The notes under the pieces are model-generated. The model did not search any database and was not told the origin of the DNA. It was given only the letters and a program-made list of their open reading frames with translations. Positions 28,660-38,900 of a stretch of DNA of 64,000 bases are shown here, one piece after another. The stretch spans positions 6,880,501 to 6,944,500 of the forward strand of contig NZ_CP077093.1 in NCBI RefSeq assembly GCF_014268755.2, read 5' to 3'. The DNA comes from Pseudomonas vanderleydeniana. GTDB taxonomy: Bacteria; Pseudomonadota; Gammaproteobacteria; Pseudomonadales; Pseudomonadaceae. Every line of letters begins with the position of its first letter. The stretch's first letter is position 1. Both the position numbers and the translations under genes were made by a program.

Positions 28660-30027
28660 ATGCAGAAAGAAACCGAAATCAAACTCCGCGTCAGCCGCGA
28701 AACCCTCGCCGCCCTGCGCGAGCACCCGCTGTTGAAGAAGCGCAACAAGAGCGGCTGGGAACGTCGTGAACTGATGAACCAGTATTTCGACACCCCCGAA
28801 CGCGACCTGGCCAAGGCCAAGGTTGCCCTGCGCCTGCGCCGTGACGGCGACGAAGTGATCCAGACCCTCAAGACCCGCGGCCAGAGCGTTGCCGGCCTGT
28901 CAGAGCGCAACGAGTACGACTGGCACCTGGACAAGGCCAAGCTGGACGTGAAGAAACTCGACGGCGAATGCTGGCCGGCGCAACTGGCCGAACTGGACAA
29001 GAAAACCCTCAAGCCGATCTTCACCACCGACTTCGTCCGCGAGCGCGCCGAAATCGCCTGGGGCCGTGGCAAGGCCAAGGTGGTGATCGAGGCCGCACTG
29101 GACCTCGGTTTCGTCATCGCCGGCAAGCAGAAGGAAGAAATCTGCGAGCTGGAGCTGGAACTGCGCGAAGGCGAGCCCGAAGCCCTGCTGGAACTGGCCG
29201 CCGAACTGGCCGAGAAGCTGGCGCTGATGCCCTGCGACATCAGCAAGGCCGAGCGCGGCTACCGCCTGTTCGACGCCAACAGCTACTCGCTGAGCCTGCC
29301 GGCACCACAGCTGACCGCCGAAACCTCGGTGGACGACGCCTTCACCGCCCTGGCCTGGCACCTGCTCGGCAGCAGCCAGCGACTGGCCGAACAGTACCGT
29401 TTCAACGGTCACTGGCGCCTGCTGCAGGACTGGCTGCAGCAGTTGATCGAACTGCGGGCCCTGGTCGGCAGCCTCGGCCAGGTGGCTCCGCGGCAATCGA
29501 CCAGCGAACTGCGCAAGGCCCTGGATGCGCTGCTGGAAGACTGGCGTCCGCTGGTCAATGCCGGCCTGGAAGACGAGGACGTGCGCAAGGCCGCACCGGA
29601 GCAGTTCCTCGAAGAGCTGGAGGATGTGCGCTGGGGCCAGTTCTCCCTGAACACCTCGCGCTGGCTGCTGGCCCGCAGCTGGACGGTCGAACGCGCCAAC
29701 CGTGGCAACCGCCAGGGTGCCGCGCAGTTGCAGAGCTGGCTGCCACGCCTGCTGGCCGAGGAAGCCGTGTCGCTGCAACTGGGTCGCTACCAGCAGCAGC
29801 CGGAAGACCTCGCCGAACAACTGCCACGCATCGAGCGTATCCAGGCCTGGCTGCACCTGGCCCGTGGCGTGCTGGAACTGCCGGAGCTGGACCGCCTGTT
29901 CGGCGAACTGAACAAGCTGGCGCAACTGGCCGAGCTGGATATCAGCGAAGAAGTGCTCGAGGCCCGCGTGCAGCAGGCACTGACCGTGTCCCAGGGCCGT
30001 GCCTGGAAGGCCCTGTCACGCCTGTAA
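28660..30027 (+). CDS. CYTH-CHAD domain protein, probable inorganic triphosphatase (YgiF-like)
   Basis: The 455-residue protein has an N-terminal CYTH domain (1-205) with the signature ETEIK (E4, E6, K8) and strand motifs ALRLRRDGDEVIQTLK, EISERN-like and KVVIEAALDLG. This tunnel fold hydrolyses triphosphate in the E. coli homologue YgiF. The C-terminal CHAD domain (about 225-450) has the conserved His/Arg helices and is known to bind polyphosphate. Start ATG 28660 (MQKETEIKLRV) begins right at the domain. It is divergent from argE and followed by a 458-base gap leading to the glucan operon. Confidence 0.92.
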   Translation: MQKETEIKLRVSRETLAALREHPLLKKRNKSGWERRELMNQYFDTPERDLAKAKVALRLRRDGDEVIQTLKTRGQSVAGLSERNEYDWHLDKAKLDVKKLDGECWPAQLAELDKKTLKPIFTTDFVRERAEIAWGRGKAKVVIEAALDLGFVIAGKQKEEICELELELREGEPEALLELAAELAEKLALMPCDISKAERGYRLFDANSYSLSLPAPQLTAETSVDDAFTALAWHLLGSSQRLAEQYRFNGHWRLLQDWLQQLIELRALVGSLGQVAPRQSTSELRKALDALLEDWRPLVNAGLEDEDVRKAAPEQFLEELEDVRWGQFSLNTSRWLLARSWTVERANRGNRQGAAQLQSWLPRLLAEEAVSLQLGRYQQQPEDLAEQLPRIERIQAWLHLARGVLELPELDRLFGELNKLAQLAELDISEEVLEARVQQALTVSQGRAWKALSRL

Positions 30028-30485
30028 CAGCGCACTCTTGCAGGAGCCGGCTTGCTGGCGATGGCGATCTCGAGATCGCCACGGAATTTGGTTGAATGGC
30101 CGCCGTCGGCGGATCGCCAGCAAGCGGAGCACCGCCCGGCCGTCTCCCACAACGACCGCGCTCCTCTGTAGGCGCGTGGCTTGCCCGCGAATAGGCCCTC
30201 AAGTCTTGCCCACAACCATAGAATCTCCCACCACAGCTCAAAGGCAGCCCCCGCGCTCGCCCAGCAAAATTTCCTTGCAGCGGAAAATCTGGTCTACATT
30301 TGAATCTGACCCGCTCGATAAAACCGCCGGGAACATCTTCAAGTCCCTTGGGTTCTATCGGCACGACACACAGGCGACACTTTAAGAACACCATCGATTG
30401 CCTCACGGCACGCAGTACGACGGCATTGTGTGATTAGCCGTATCTGTCCCCTTTCAAGATCTTCTGGAATGGTACGGATACTGTC
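30028..30485 (+). other. Repeat-bearing leader region before the bcs-type operon
   Basis: This 458-base gap begins with REP-type sequence (to about 30195) and continues as a region of lower GC with no coding sequence. The last 30 bases carry two GGA motifs (30466-30468 and 30476-30478); the second is the only Shine-Dalgarno-like element for the first operon gene. No confident -10/-35 pair was found. Confidence 0.5.
30041..30195. repeat. REP-type repeats including an 18-bp perfect palindrome
   Basis: GCTTGCTGGCGAT (30050-30062) is repeated in perfect inverted form at 30113-30125. Just inside it lies GGCGATCTCGAGATCGCC (30063-30080), an 18-bp perfect palindrome. A second, degenerate REP core (GTGGCTTGCCCGCGAATAGG) follows at about 30176-30195. 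Confidence 0.75.
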
Positions 30486-31517
30486 ATGCAGCCTTCAGAT
30501 GACGATGATGTTAGAAACCTGATGCGCAAGTTCGGGGCCAACACCGAGCGCTATCGGGAAATCGAGGGGACCCGCCGGGCCTTCACCGAAAAACCCCTTC
30601 CCACTCCACCGCCTCCCACTCCGCCTGCCCAGGCCAAGCCCGGCGTGTCCGCAGAGGCATCACCCTCCCTGCGCATGCTGCTCACCGACCTCGCCCAGCA
30701 GCGCCAGGCGAAGGCCGAAGAACACCGGCAGGCCCGCGTCATGCCCCACGTCGCGGCACGGATTGTCGCGGTGGTCTCGACCCGCGGCGGCGTAGGCCGC
30801 AGCACCCTGGCCAGTCTGCTGGCGATCCTGCTCAACGGCGCCGACCGCCAGGCCGTGGTTCTCGAACTCGACGCGCAGAACGCCCAATACCGGCACCTGG
30901 GCATCTTTCCCCAGGCGACGGGCATCTGCCGCGCCAGCCTGGAGCGCCGCGGCTGGCAGGAACTCGCCCAGACCGGCTACGCCAGCACCCGGCTGCTGCC
31001 CTTCGGCGAAAGCGAGCCACAGCAGCTGCACAGCCTCGAACGCCAGCTCGAGGATGACCCGCACTGGCTGGCCCGGCACCTGGCCGATCTGAACCTTGGC
31101 CGACACGACACGTTGATCATCGACACCCCCGCCGGCAGCAGCGTGTTCCAGGAACAGGCGCTGCGCCTGGCCGACCTGATCGTCGCCGTGGTCCGCCCCG
31201 ATGCCGCCTCCCACGCCGCGCTCGAACACCTGGTCGACACCCTCGCCCCTCACCTGGGCGGCGAGCGGCCCGCCAGCTGTCGCTTCGTGATCAACGGCGT
31301 GGACAGCTCCCATGCGCTGTCCGTGGATATCGCGCAGATCCTCGAAAACCAGCTCAGGCCCCAACTGCTCGGCAGCGTCGCCTGGGACGAGGCCATCGCC
31401 GAAGCCCTGGCCTACGAATGCAATCCGTTCGAGCAGAGCGCCGACGCCCGCGGCTGCCAGGACATCCTGGCCATCGCCGACAAACTCCATGACCAGTTGG
31501 AGCCACGCCTGTCATGA
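30486..31517 (+). CDS. bcsQ: BcsQ-like MinD/ParA ATPase with BcsP/BcsR-like N-terminus
   Basis: A 343-residue protein. Residues 7-28 (DDVRNLMRKFGANTERYREI) resemble the short BcsP/BcsR-type segment of cellulose operons. A Pro-rich linker follows (34-60). The MinD/ParA domain (about 92-340) has the P-loop STRGGVGRST (98-107), IIDTPAGSSV and FVINGVDSS. Both lysines usual for a deviant Walker A (KGGVGK) are Arg here. The E. coli BcsQ loop, as I recall it, is also degenerate (RGGVGTTT). BcsQ proteins help localise the synthase at the inner membrane. The stop overlaps bcsA as ATGA. It corresponds to the first gene (wssA-type) of Pseudomonas cellulose operons. Confidence 0.85.
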   Translation: MQPSDDDDVRNLMRKFGANTERYREIEGTRRAFTEKPLPTPPPPTPPAQAKPGVSAEASPSLRMLLTDLAQQRQAKAEEHRQARVMPHVAARIVAVVSTRGGVGRSTLASLLAILLNGADRQAVVLELDAQNAQYRHLGIFPQATGICRASLERRGWQELAQTGYASTRLLPFGESEPQQLHSLERQLEDDPHWLARHLADLNLGRHDTLIIDTPAGSSVFQEQALRLADLIVAVVRPDAASHAALEHLVDTLAPHLGGERPASCRFVINGVDSSHALSVDIAQILENQLRPQLLGSVAWDEAIAEALAYECNPFEQSADARGCQDILAIADKLHDQLEPRLS

Positions 31518-33697
31518 CCCTCGAACGTCGCGTCGAGCGTCTGCTCGGCAGTAGCCTCCGGCATGCCCGGCAGTGGCCCGGCCGCCTGCGCCGGACAATC
31601 CTCTGGAGCGCCGCCCTGCTCTGCACGGTGGTACTGGCCGGGGTGATCAGCGCCCCGGCGAGCCTGTCCCAGCAGGCCCTGCTCGGCCTGCTGCTGGTGG
31701 TTGCCGCGCTGGTGCTGCGGCGCTTCGAGGGGCGCCTGCCGATCATCGCGATGATCAGCCTGTCGCTGATCGCCTCGCTGCGCTACATGTACTGGCGTCT
31801 GAGCGAAACCCTGCAGTTGGAGAACTTCCACGACACCCTGTTCGGCTACACCCTGGTGGCGGCCGAACTCTACGCGCTGGTGGTGCTGGTCTTCGGCTAC
31901 GTGCAGACCGCCTGGCCGCTGCGGCGCCGACCGATCCTGCTCGAGCAGGCTCCCGAGCAGTGGCCGAGCGTCGACGTGTTCATCACCACCGTCAACGAGT
32001 CGCTGGAGATCGTCAAGGTTACGGTGTTCGCCGCCCAGGGACTGGACTGGCCGGAGGACAAGCTCAGGGTCCATGTGCTCGACGACGGGCACCGCGAGGA
32101 GTTTCGCGAGTTCTGCGAAAGCGTTGGCGCCCACTACCTCACGCGTGACACCAACCTGCACGCCAAGGCCGGCAACTTCAACGCCGCGCTGCGGGTCACC
32201 CAGGGCGAATACATCGCCGCCTTCGACGCCGACCACGTACCGTCGCGTTCCTTCCTGCAGATCGCCATGGGCTGGTTCCTCAAGGACCCACGGCTGGCGA
32301 TGCTGCAGACCCCGCACTGCTTCTTCTCGCCCGATCCGTTCGAGAAGAACCTCGACACCTGGCACTCGGTCCCCAACGAGGGCGAGCTGTTCTACGGGCT
32401 GGTGCAGGACGGCAACGACCTGTGGAACGCGGCGATGTTCTGTGGCTCCTGCGCCCTGATGCGGCGCGCACCGCTGGAGGCCGTCGGCGGCATGGACGAA
32501 ACCACCCTGACCGAGGACGCCCACACCTCGCTCAAGCTCAACCGCGCCGGCTACAACACCGCCTACCTGGCCCTGCCCCAGGCCGCCGGCATGGCCACCG
32601 AGAACCTGTCGCGGCACATCAACCAGCGTATTCGCTGGGCGCGCGGCATGACCCAGATCTTCCGCACCGACAATCCCATGCTCGGCCGTGGGCTGACCCT
32701 CGGCCAGCGTGTCTGCTACACCAACGCCATGCTGCACTTCTTCTACGGTTTTCCGCGCATGGTGTTCCTCACCGCGCCGCTGGCCTACCTGATCTTCGGC
32801 GCGCAGATCTTCCATGCCGCCCCGCTGATGGTCGCCGCCTACGCGTTCCCGCACCTGCTGCTGGCGAACCTGACCAACTCGCGTATCCAGGGGCGGTTCC
32901 GCCACTCCTACTGGAACGAGGTCTACGAGACGGTACTGGCCTGGTACATCCTGCCGCCGGTGCTGATGGCGATGATCCGGCCGCGCTCCGGGCACTTCAA
33001 CGTCACCGACAAGGGTGGCGACCTGCACCCGGAGTTCTTCGACTGGAAGATGGCCCGCCCCTATATCGTGCTGCTGCTCCTGAACATCGCCGGCGTCCTG
33101 TTCGGGATCTACGACTACCTCGGTGCCGACGACACCACCGATATCACCGTGCTGCTCAACCAGCTGTGGGCGCTGTACAACGTGATGGTCACCAGTGCCG
33201 CCCTGGCGGTCGCCAGCGAAAGCCGGCAGATCCGCAGCGAGCCCAGGGTCGAGGCGCAACTGCCGGTCAGCCTGCAACGGGCTGACGGCCGGCTGCTGCA
33301 GAGCATCACCGAGGACTTCTCTCAGCATGGCCTGGGCCTGCGGCTCGCAGAGGGCCAGTCGATCGCGCGCGGCGAACGCCTGCGGGTCTCGCTGTTCCGC
33401 CATGAACAACGCTACGACTTCGACGGCACCGTGGTGTCCAGCCAGGGCCGCAATCTCGGTATCCAGTTCGACCCCCTGACCCTGCGCCAGCAGAGTGACC
33501 TGGTCCACCTGACCTTCGCCCGCGCCGACACCTGGGCGATGAGCTGGGGCACCGGCAAACCGGACTCGCCGCTGGCTGCCCTGCGTGAAGTCAGCGCCAT
33601 CGGCCTGCATGGCATCGCCGAACTGCTCAGGGCCACCGTGCGCCTGCTGCCCCTGGCCCGCCGCTCCTCCCCACCCTCCGCCCTGGACACGCCATGA
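31514..33697 (+). CDS. bcsA: Cellulose synthase catalytic subunit BcsA
   Basis: The 727-residue inner-membrane GT2 enzyme polymerises UDP-glucose into beta-1,4-glucan and extrudes it. Motifs present: LDDG (189-192), FDADHVP with DAD at 238-240, TED (333-335), QRIRWARG (371-378) and the gating loop FNVTDK (495-500). The PilZ domain (about 571-670) keeps both c-di-GMP motifs, R574-x3-R578 and DFSQHG (601-606), so activity should require c-di-GMP. The loop usually written FFCGS reads MFCGS (308-312). About eight membrane helices are visible. ATGA overlaps at both ends couple it to bcsQ and bcsB. Confidence 0.96.
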   Translation: MTLERRVERLLGSSLRHARQWPGRLRRTILWSAALLCTVVLAGVISAPASLSQQALLGLLLVVAALVLRRFEGRLPIIAMISLSLIASLRYMYWRLSETLQLENFHDTLFGYTLVAAELYALVVLVFGYVQTAWPLRRRPILLEQAPEQWPSVDVFITTVNESLEIVKVTVFAAQGLDWPEDKLRVHVLDDGHREEFREFCESVGAHYLTRDTNLHAKAGNFNAALRVTQGEYIAAFDADHVPSRSFLQIAMGWFLKDPRLAMLQTPHCFFSPDPFEKNLDTWHSVPNEGELFYGLVQDGNDLWNAAMFCGSCALMRRAPLEAVGGMDETTLTEDAHTSLKLNRAGYNTAYLALPQAAGMATENLSRHINQRIRWARGMTQIFRTDNPMLGRGLTLGQRVCYTNAMLHFFYGFPRMVFLTAPLAYLIFGAQIFHAAPLMVAAYAFPHLLLANLTNSRIQGRFRHSYWNEVYETVLAWYILPPVLMAMIRPRSGHFNVTDKGGDLHPEFFDWKMARPYIVLLLLNIAGVLFGIYDYLGADDTTDITVLLNQLWALYNVMVTSAALAVASESRQIRSEPRVEAQLPVSLQRADGRLLQSITEDFSQHGLGLRLAEGQSIARGERLRVSLFRHEQRYDFDGTVVSSQGRNLGIQFDPLTLRQQSDLVHLTFARADTWAMSWGTGKPDSPLAALREVSAIGLHGIAELLRATVRLLPLARRSSPPSALDTP

Positions 33698-35997
33698 CCA
33701 CGACCTCCTCCGTTGGCAGCGCCGGACGCTGCATCCGTTTCGCCCTGGCACTGCTGGCCTGCCGCAGCCTGCTCCCCGACACCGGCTGGGCGCTGCCGCA
33801 GGCCGAGGTTCACGGCAGCCCGGCAGGCATGCCCGCCAGCAGTGCCGAGGCCCCGGCCACCCCAGGCAACCGCTACAGCCTGAGCTTCAAGCAGCTCGGG
33901 CGCCGCGACCCGATGTACCTCAGGGGTGTCGAGTCCACCGACAGCGCCGACTTCGGCATCCGTACCGACCAGGTCGTCACCGGCCTGCAGCTGGTGCTGC
34001 GCTTCAGCTATTCACCGTCGATGCTGACCGAGCTGTCGCAGCTCAACGTACTGGTCAACGACAAGGTCGCCGCCAGCCTGCCGCTGCCCAAGGAGGAAGC
34101 CGGCAAGGACCTGGAGAAGGTGGTGGAAATACCGGCGCGGCTGATCACCGACTTCAACCGGCTCGACCTGCAACTGATCGGCCACTACACCATGCAGTGT
34201 GAAGACCCGCTGCATTCGAGCCTGTGGGCCAGGGTCAGCAATGACAGCCAGTTGAACATCCAGTATTCACCGATCGCCCTGAAGAACGACCTGGCCCTGC
34301 TGCCGGCACCGTTTTTCGATCGCCACGATGCCCGGCCATTGACGCTGCCGTTCGTCTTCGACACGTCGCCCAGCCTCGCCAAGCTGGAGGCCGCTGCCGC
34401 GCTGTCGTCGAAGTTCGGCGCGCTGGCCAGCTACCGCACCGCGACCTTCCCCGCCAGCATCGGCCAACTGCCGGCCAGGGGTAATGCCATCGTGCTGGTG
34501 ACCCGCCGTGAAGCACTGCCCCTGGGCGAACTGTCGGGCAACCCGGCCACCGGCGCCAGCGTGACCATGATGACCAACCCCAACGACCCGTACGGCAAGC
34601 TGCTGGTGATCAGCGGGCGCAACGATGCGGAACTGAAGACCGCCGCCCTCGCCGTCGCCCTGGGCAGCAAGGCACTGTCCGGGGCGACCGCACTGATCGA
34701 TCGACTCGATCCGGTGCCGGCAAGGCTGCCCTACGATGCGCCCAACTGGCTGCCGACCGATCGACCGGTCAAGCTCGGCGAACTGGTGGATGCCCAGCAA
34801 CTGCACGTCTCCGGCTACAACCCACGCGAGATCATCGTACCGCTGCGCCTGCCGCCGGACCTGTTCGAATGGCGCAACCGTGGCGTGCCGCTGCAGCTCC
34901 GGTACCGCTACACCCCGCAACAGTTTTCGACCAATTCGGCGCTGCTGGTGCACCTCAACGACCACCTGATCCGCTCGATGCAGTTACCGTCGGTCGCCAA
35001 CCTGGACAACCCGCCGAAGTGGCTGGAGTGGCTGAAGACCGATGACAGCCTGCCGCGCGAAGCGAGCATGTTCCTGCCGTTGGACATCTCCACCTTCAAG
35101 GCCCAGTTGCAACTGCGCTACATGTACGACTACGTGAAACAGGGCGAATGCCGCGACGTCATCGTCGAGGACATGCGCGGCCAGATCGAACCGGACTCGA
35201 CCCTGGACCTCAGCGGCCTGGACCACTACACGCCGATGCCCGACCTGGCCAAGTTCCGCGACAGCGGCTTCCCCTTCACCCGCCTCGCCGATCTCTCGGA
35301 AACCGCAGTGGTCATGCCCGACAATCCCGCTCCCGAGCTGCTCAGCGCCTACCTCACCGTGTTCGGCCGTTTCGGTGATTCCACCGGCTACCCAACGACC
35401 GGCGTGCAGTTCATCCAGGCCCGCGACATCGACACGGTCGGCGACAAGGACCTGCTGGTGCTGGCCGCCGGTGGCGACCAGCCGCTGCTCAAGCGCTGGG
35501 CCGACGCACTGCCGGCACGCAGCGAAAGCAGCCACCACTTCTTCGACCTGAGCGACCTGGCGCTGCGTATCCACGACTGGTTCAGCCCCGACACCGAGGC
35601 GGCGATCCGCAAGACCCGCACGGCCCTGGCCTGGTCGGGCAGCGGCACGCCCTACCTCGCCGGTTTCGAATCACCGCTCAAGGGTGGGCGCAGCGTGGTG
35701 GTGATCGCCAGCAGCGAACCGGCCCGCCTGCAAGAAGTGACAGCGGCGATGATCGGCGGCGACGACTACAAGGAGCAGATCCAGGGCCGCCTGGCGGTGG
35801 TGCAGGACAAGCAGGTCACCAGCCTGACCGCCGACCAGCCGTACTACGTCGGCCACCTGGGTTGGTTCCGCCATCTGCAACTGCTGCTGTCACGGCATGT
35901 CGGCTGGCTGCTGTTCAGCGTGCTGCTCGGCTTCGCCCTGCTCTGTGCACTGATCTTCCTCGGCCTGCGGGCCCAGGCCAAGCGGCGGTTGTCATGA
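33694..35997 (+). CDS. bcsB: Cellulose synthase regulatory/periplasmic subunit BcsB
   Basis: The 767-residue protein has an N-terminal export signal (about 10-32, FALALLACRSLLPDTGWA). Two repeated halves, each with a jelly-roll carbohydrate-binding fold plus a flavodoxin-like domain, follow; examples are RYSLSFKQLGRRDPMYLRG and KVAASLPLPKEEAG in the first, and REIIVPLRLPPDLFEWRN in the second. A C-terminal membrane anchor (about 735-757, GWLLFSVLLGFALLCALIF) packs against BcsA in known structures. It guides the glucan through the periplasm. ATGA overlaps with bcsA and bcsC. Confidence 0.95.
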   Translation: MTTTSSVGSAGRCIRFALALLACRSLLPDTGWALPQAEVHGSPAGMPASSAEAPATPGNRYSLSFKQLGRRDPMYLRGVESTDSADFGIRTDQVVTGLQLVLRFSYSPSMLTELSQLNVLVNDKVAASLPLPKEEAGKDLEKVVEIPARLITDFNRLDLQLIGHYTMQCEDPLHSSLWARVSNDSQLNIQYSPIALKNDLALLPAPFFDRHDARPLTLPFVFDTSPSLAKLEAAAALSSKFGALASYRTATFPASIGQLPARGNAIVLVTRREALPLGELSGNPATGASVTMMTNPNDPYGKLLVISGRNDAELKTAALAVALGSKALSGATALIDRLDPVPARLPYDAPNWLPTDRPVKLGELVDAQQLHVSGYNPREIIVPLRLPPDLFEWRNRGVPLQLRYRYTPQQFSTNSALLVHLNDHLIRSMQLPSVANLDNPPKWLEWLKTDDSLPREASMFLPLDISTFKAQLQLRYMYDYVKQGECRDVIVEDMRGQIEPDSTLDLSGLDHYTPMPDLAKFRDSGFPFTRLADLSETAVVMPDNPAPELLSAYLTVFGRFGDSTGYPTTGVQFIQARDIDTVGDKDLLVLAAGGDQPLLKRWADALPARSESSHHFFDLSDLALRIHDWFSPDTEAAIRKTRTALAWSGSGTPYLAGFESPLKGGRSVVVIASSEPARLQEVTAAMIGGDDYKEQIQGRLAVVQDKQVTSLTADQPYYVGHLGWFRHLQLLLSRHVGWLLFSVLLGFALLCALIFLGLRAQAKRRLS

Positions 35998-38900
35998 GCC
36001 GGCTGGCGAGGCGCACGAGCCTGCGCCGGACCCTGCCGCTGGCGCTGCTGGTCGCCCTGGCCAGCACCGCCGCCCGGGCCGATGATCCACAGGCGCAACT
36101 GATCGAACAGGGCCGCTACTGGCAGGCCCAGCACAATCCCGATCGGGCGATGGATGCCTGGAACAAGTTGCTGCTGCTCGCCCCCGACCAACCCGAGGCG
36201 CTTTACGGCCTGGGCCTGGGCAACATGCAGCTCAAGCGCCCGGACGAAGCGCGCAAGTACCTGGCCCGCCTGCAGGCACTGGTACCGCCGCCGCGCCAGG
36301 CACGGCAGTTGGAGCAGGACATAGCCCTGGGCAGCGACGAGCAGGCGCAGTTGCTGGCCCGGGCGCGGAAACTGGTCGACGGCAACCAGTACGACGAAGC
36401 GGTGAAGGTCTACCGGCAGTTGTTCAACGGCCGCCAACCGCAGGGTGACCTGGCCCGCGAGTTCTACTTTCTGCTCGGCTACACCCGCGGCGGCGAGCAG
36501 GAGGCCCGTACCGGCCTCGAACGGCTGCTGCGCGAACACCCCGATGACCGCGCCGCGGCACTGTTCCTGGCCAAGCACATGGTGCGCAACCTCGACACCC
36601 GTGCCGAGGGCATTCGCCGCCTGGCCGTGCTGGCCCGGGACAAGGAGGTCGGCAGCGACGCCAACGAGACCTGGCGCTTCGCGCTGACCTGGATCGGCCC
36701 ACCGGCACCGGCGCAGGTGCCGTTGTTCGAACAGTTCCTCGCCGCCCACCCGGACGACCGGGAGATCCGCGAGCTGATGAACAAGGGCAAGGCCCTCACC
36801 CGCAGCAACGCCAGCACCGCCAAGGCCGCAGCCTGGCGTCGTGACCCACTGGACGCGCGCGGCCTGCAGGCCCTTGAAGCCGGCGACCTGGCGGCCGCCG
36901 AGCAGGCGTTCCAGGCTCGCCTCCAGGATAAACCCGACGACCCCGACGCACTGGGCGGCCTGGGCATCGTACGGCAGAAGCAGGAGCGACTGGACGAAGC
37001 CGAAGACCTGCTGGTCCGGGCCACTCGCCAGCCAGCCGGACATCCCTGGCGCCAGGCGCTGGATAACGTGCGCTACTGGCGACTGATGGCCGGCGCGACC
37101 GCTGCCCGGAAAGCCGGACGCCAGGACCAGGCGCGCAAGATGATCGAACAGGCCGCCAGCCAGAGCCCCGGGCAGCCGGCCAGCCAGGTGGCGCTGGCCA
37201 ACCTGCAGGCGCAGGAAGGACAACTGGCGAAGGCCGAGGCGGCCTACCGGCGCATCCTTGCCAACCATCGCGACGACCCTCAGGCCCTCAACGGCCTGGT
37301 CGGGGTCCTGGCGCAACAGGGCAAGGCCGATGAAGCGCTGAAGCTGATCGACTCGCTGTCGCCCGCAGCCCAGGCGCGGCTGAATGCCGAGGTCCCGATC
37401 CGCTCACTGCGCGCGACCCAGGTGGCCCGCGTGGCCGAACAACGCGGCGACCTGAAGGCCGCCGAGCAGGCCTACCGACAGGCGCTCACGGATGATCCCG
37501 GTAACGCCTGGACCCGCTTCGCCCTGGCCCGGATCTACCTCGGCCGGGGCCGCACCCAGGCCGCCCGCGACCAGATCAATGACCTGCTCAAGCGCCACCC
37601 CGACCAGCCCGACGCGCTCTACACCCGTACCTTGCTGGCAGCGCAGCTGGGCGAATGGCAAGACGCCCAGGCCAGCCTCGCGCGCATACCGCCGGCCCGT
37701 CGTAGCCGGGCAATGGACGAATTCGGCAAGGAGATCGCCCTGCACGTGCAGACCGAAGCCGCCGTCGCCAACCTGCGTCGCGGCCAGCGCCAGGAAGCCC
37801 AGGCACTGCTCGCCCGCAGCCAGGCCCTGGCCGAGGGCAAACCCGAGCGCGTGGCGATTCTCGCCTCGGCCTATATCGACGCCGGCCAGCCGCAACAGGG
37901 CGTGGCCCTGATGCGCGACCTGGTGGAGCGCTCGCCCAACCCCGACAGCAAGCTGCAACTGCTCTACGCCGACATCCTGTTCAAGGCCGAGCAGGACAAC
38001 GACGCCGCCGACATCCTGCGCAACCTGCAGGGGACCCGCCTGAGCGACAGCGATCGCCGTCACTACGCCGCCCTGGTGAAGCTGTACCGGATCAAACAGG
38101 CCGACCAGTTGCGTGAAAAAGGCAACCTGGTCGCCGCCTACGACATGCTCAAGCCGATCCTGCGCCAGTCGCCGCGCGATCCCCAGGCGAACGCGGCACT
38201 GGCGCGGCTGTACAGCGCCAACGGCAACAACGCCAAGGCCATGGCGCTGTACAAGCCGCTGCTGGAAAACGATCCGCGCAATGCCGACCTGCAACTGAGC
38301 GTCGCCAGCCTAGCGGCCCAGGCCCACGACAATGCGCGGGCCGAAAAGGCCCTCAAGACCGCCCTGGCACTCAAGCCGGGCGTGCCCAAGGTGCTGACCA
38401 GCGCCGCCACCACCTATCGCGCCATGGGCCGCAGCAGCGAGGCCGCCGAACTGCTGCGTCAGGCGGTAGCCATCGAGGGCAGCCAGCGACGCGCCAATCC
38501 GCCGTTCGGTACGACGGACAGCGACGGCGACAATCCCTTCCTCGACCTGCCCGGCCAGCCACGTCGGGTGGTGGCGCGCGCGGAAGATCCGCTGCGTACC
38601 GCCAGTGAGTCGGCCGACACCATGCCAGCCGATCCGTCCCTGACCACGCCGCTGTATGGCAGCGCCGACAGCCTTCTGGAGGATGACCCGGCACCGGCCG
38701 GCAACCCCTTCGCCGGCCGCCGTCCAGGCGAGGCCGCGCCAGAGGAACTGAGCCCGACACAACGGGCGCTGAACGACATCCTCCAGGAACGCAGCGGCTA
38801 TGTGGCCCAGGGCCTGAGCGTGCGCAGCAACAACAACGAGCCGGGCCTGAGCAAGCTGACCGACGTCGAGGCGCCGTTCGAAGCCAACCTGCCGGCCGGC

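Noticed and set aside
29999..30385. 128-codon frame after the CYTH-CHAD gene
   Set aside because: It overlaps the gene end and the REP repeats, has no ribosome-binding site and has a low-complexity translation.
31412..33751. 779-codon open frame antisense to bcsA
   Set aside because: It lies wholly opposite bcsA, which has every catalytic motif. The antisense translation is His/Gln/Gly-rich without recognisable folds.
35862..35993. Upstream extension of bcsC into bcsB
   Set aside because: The bcsC signal peptide starts at ATG 35994, which overlaps the bcsB stop as ATGA. The 44 extra residues would be read from bcsB in another frame.
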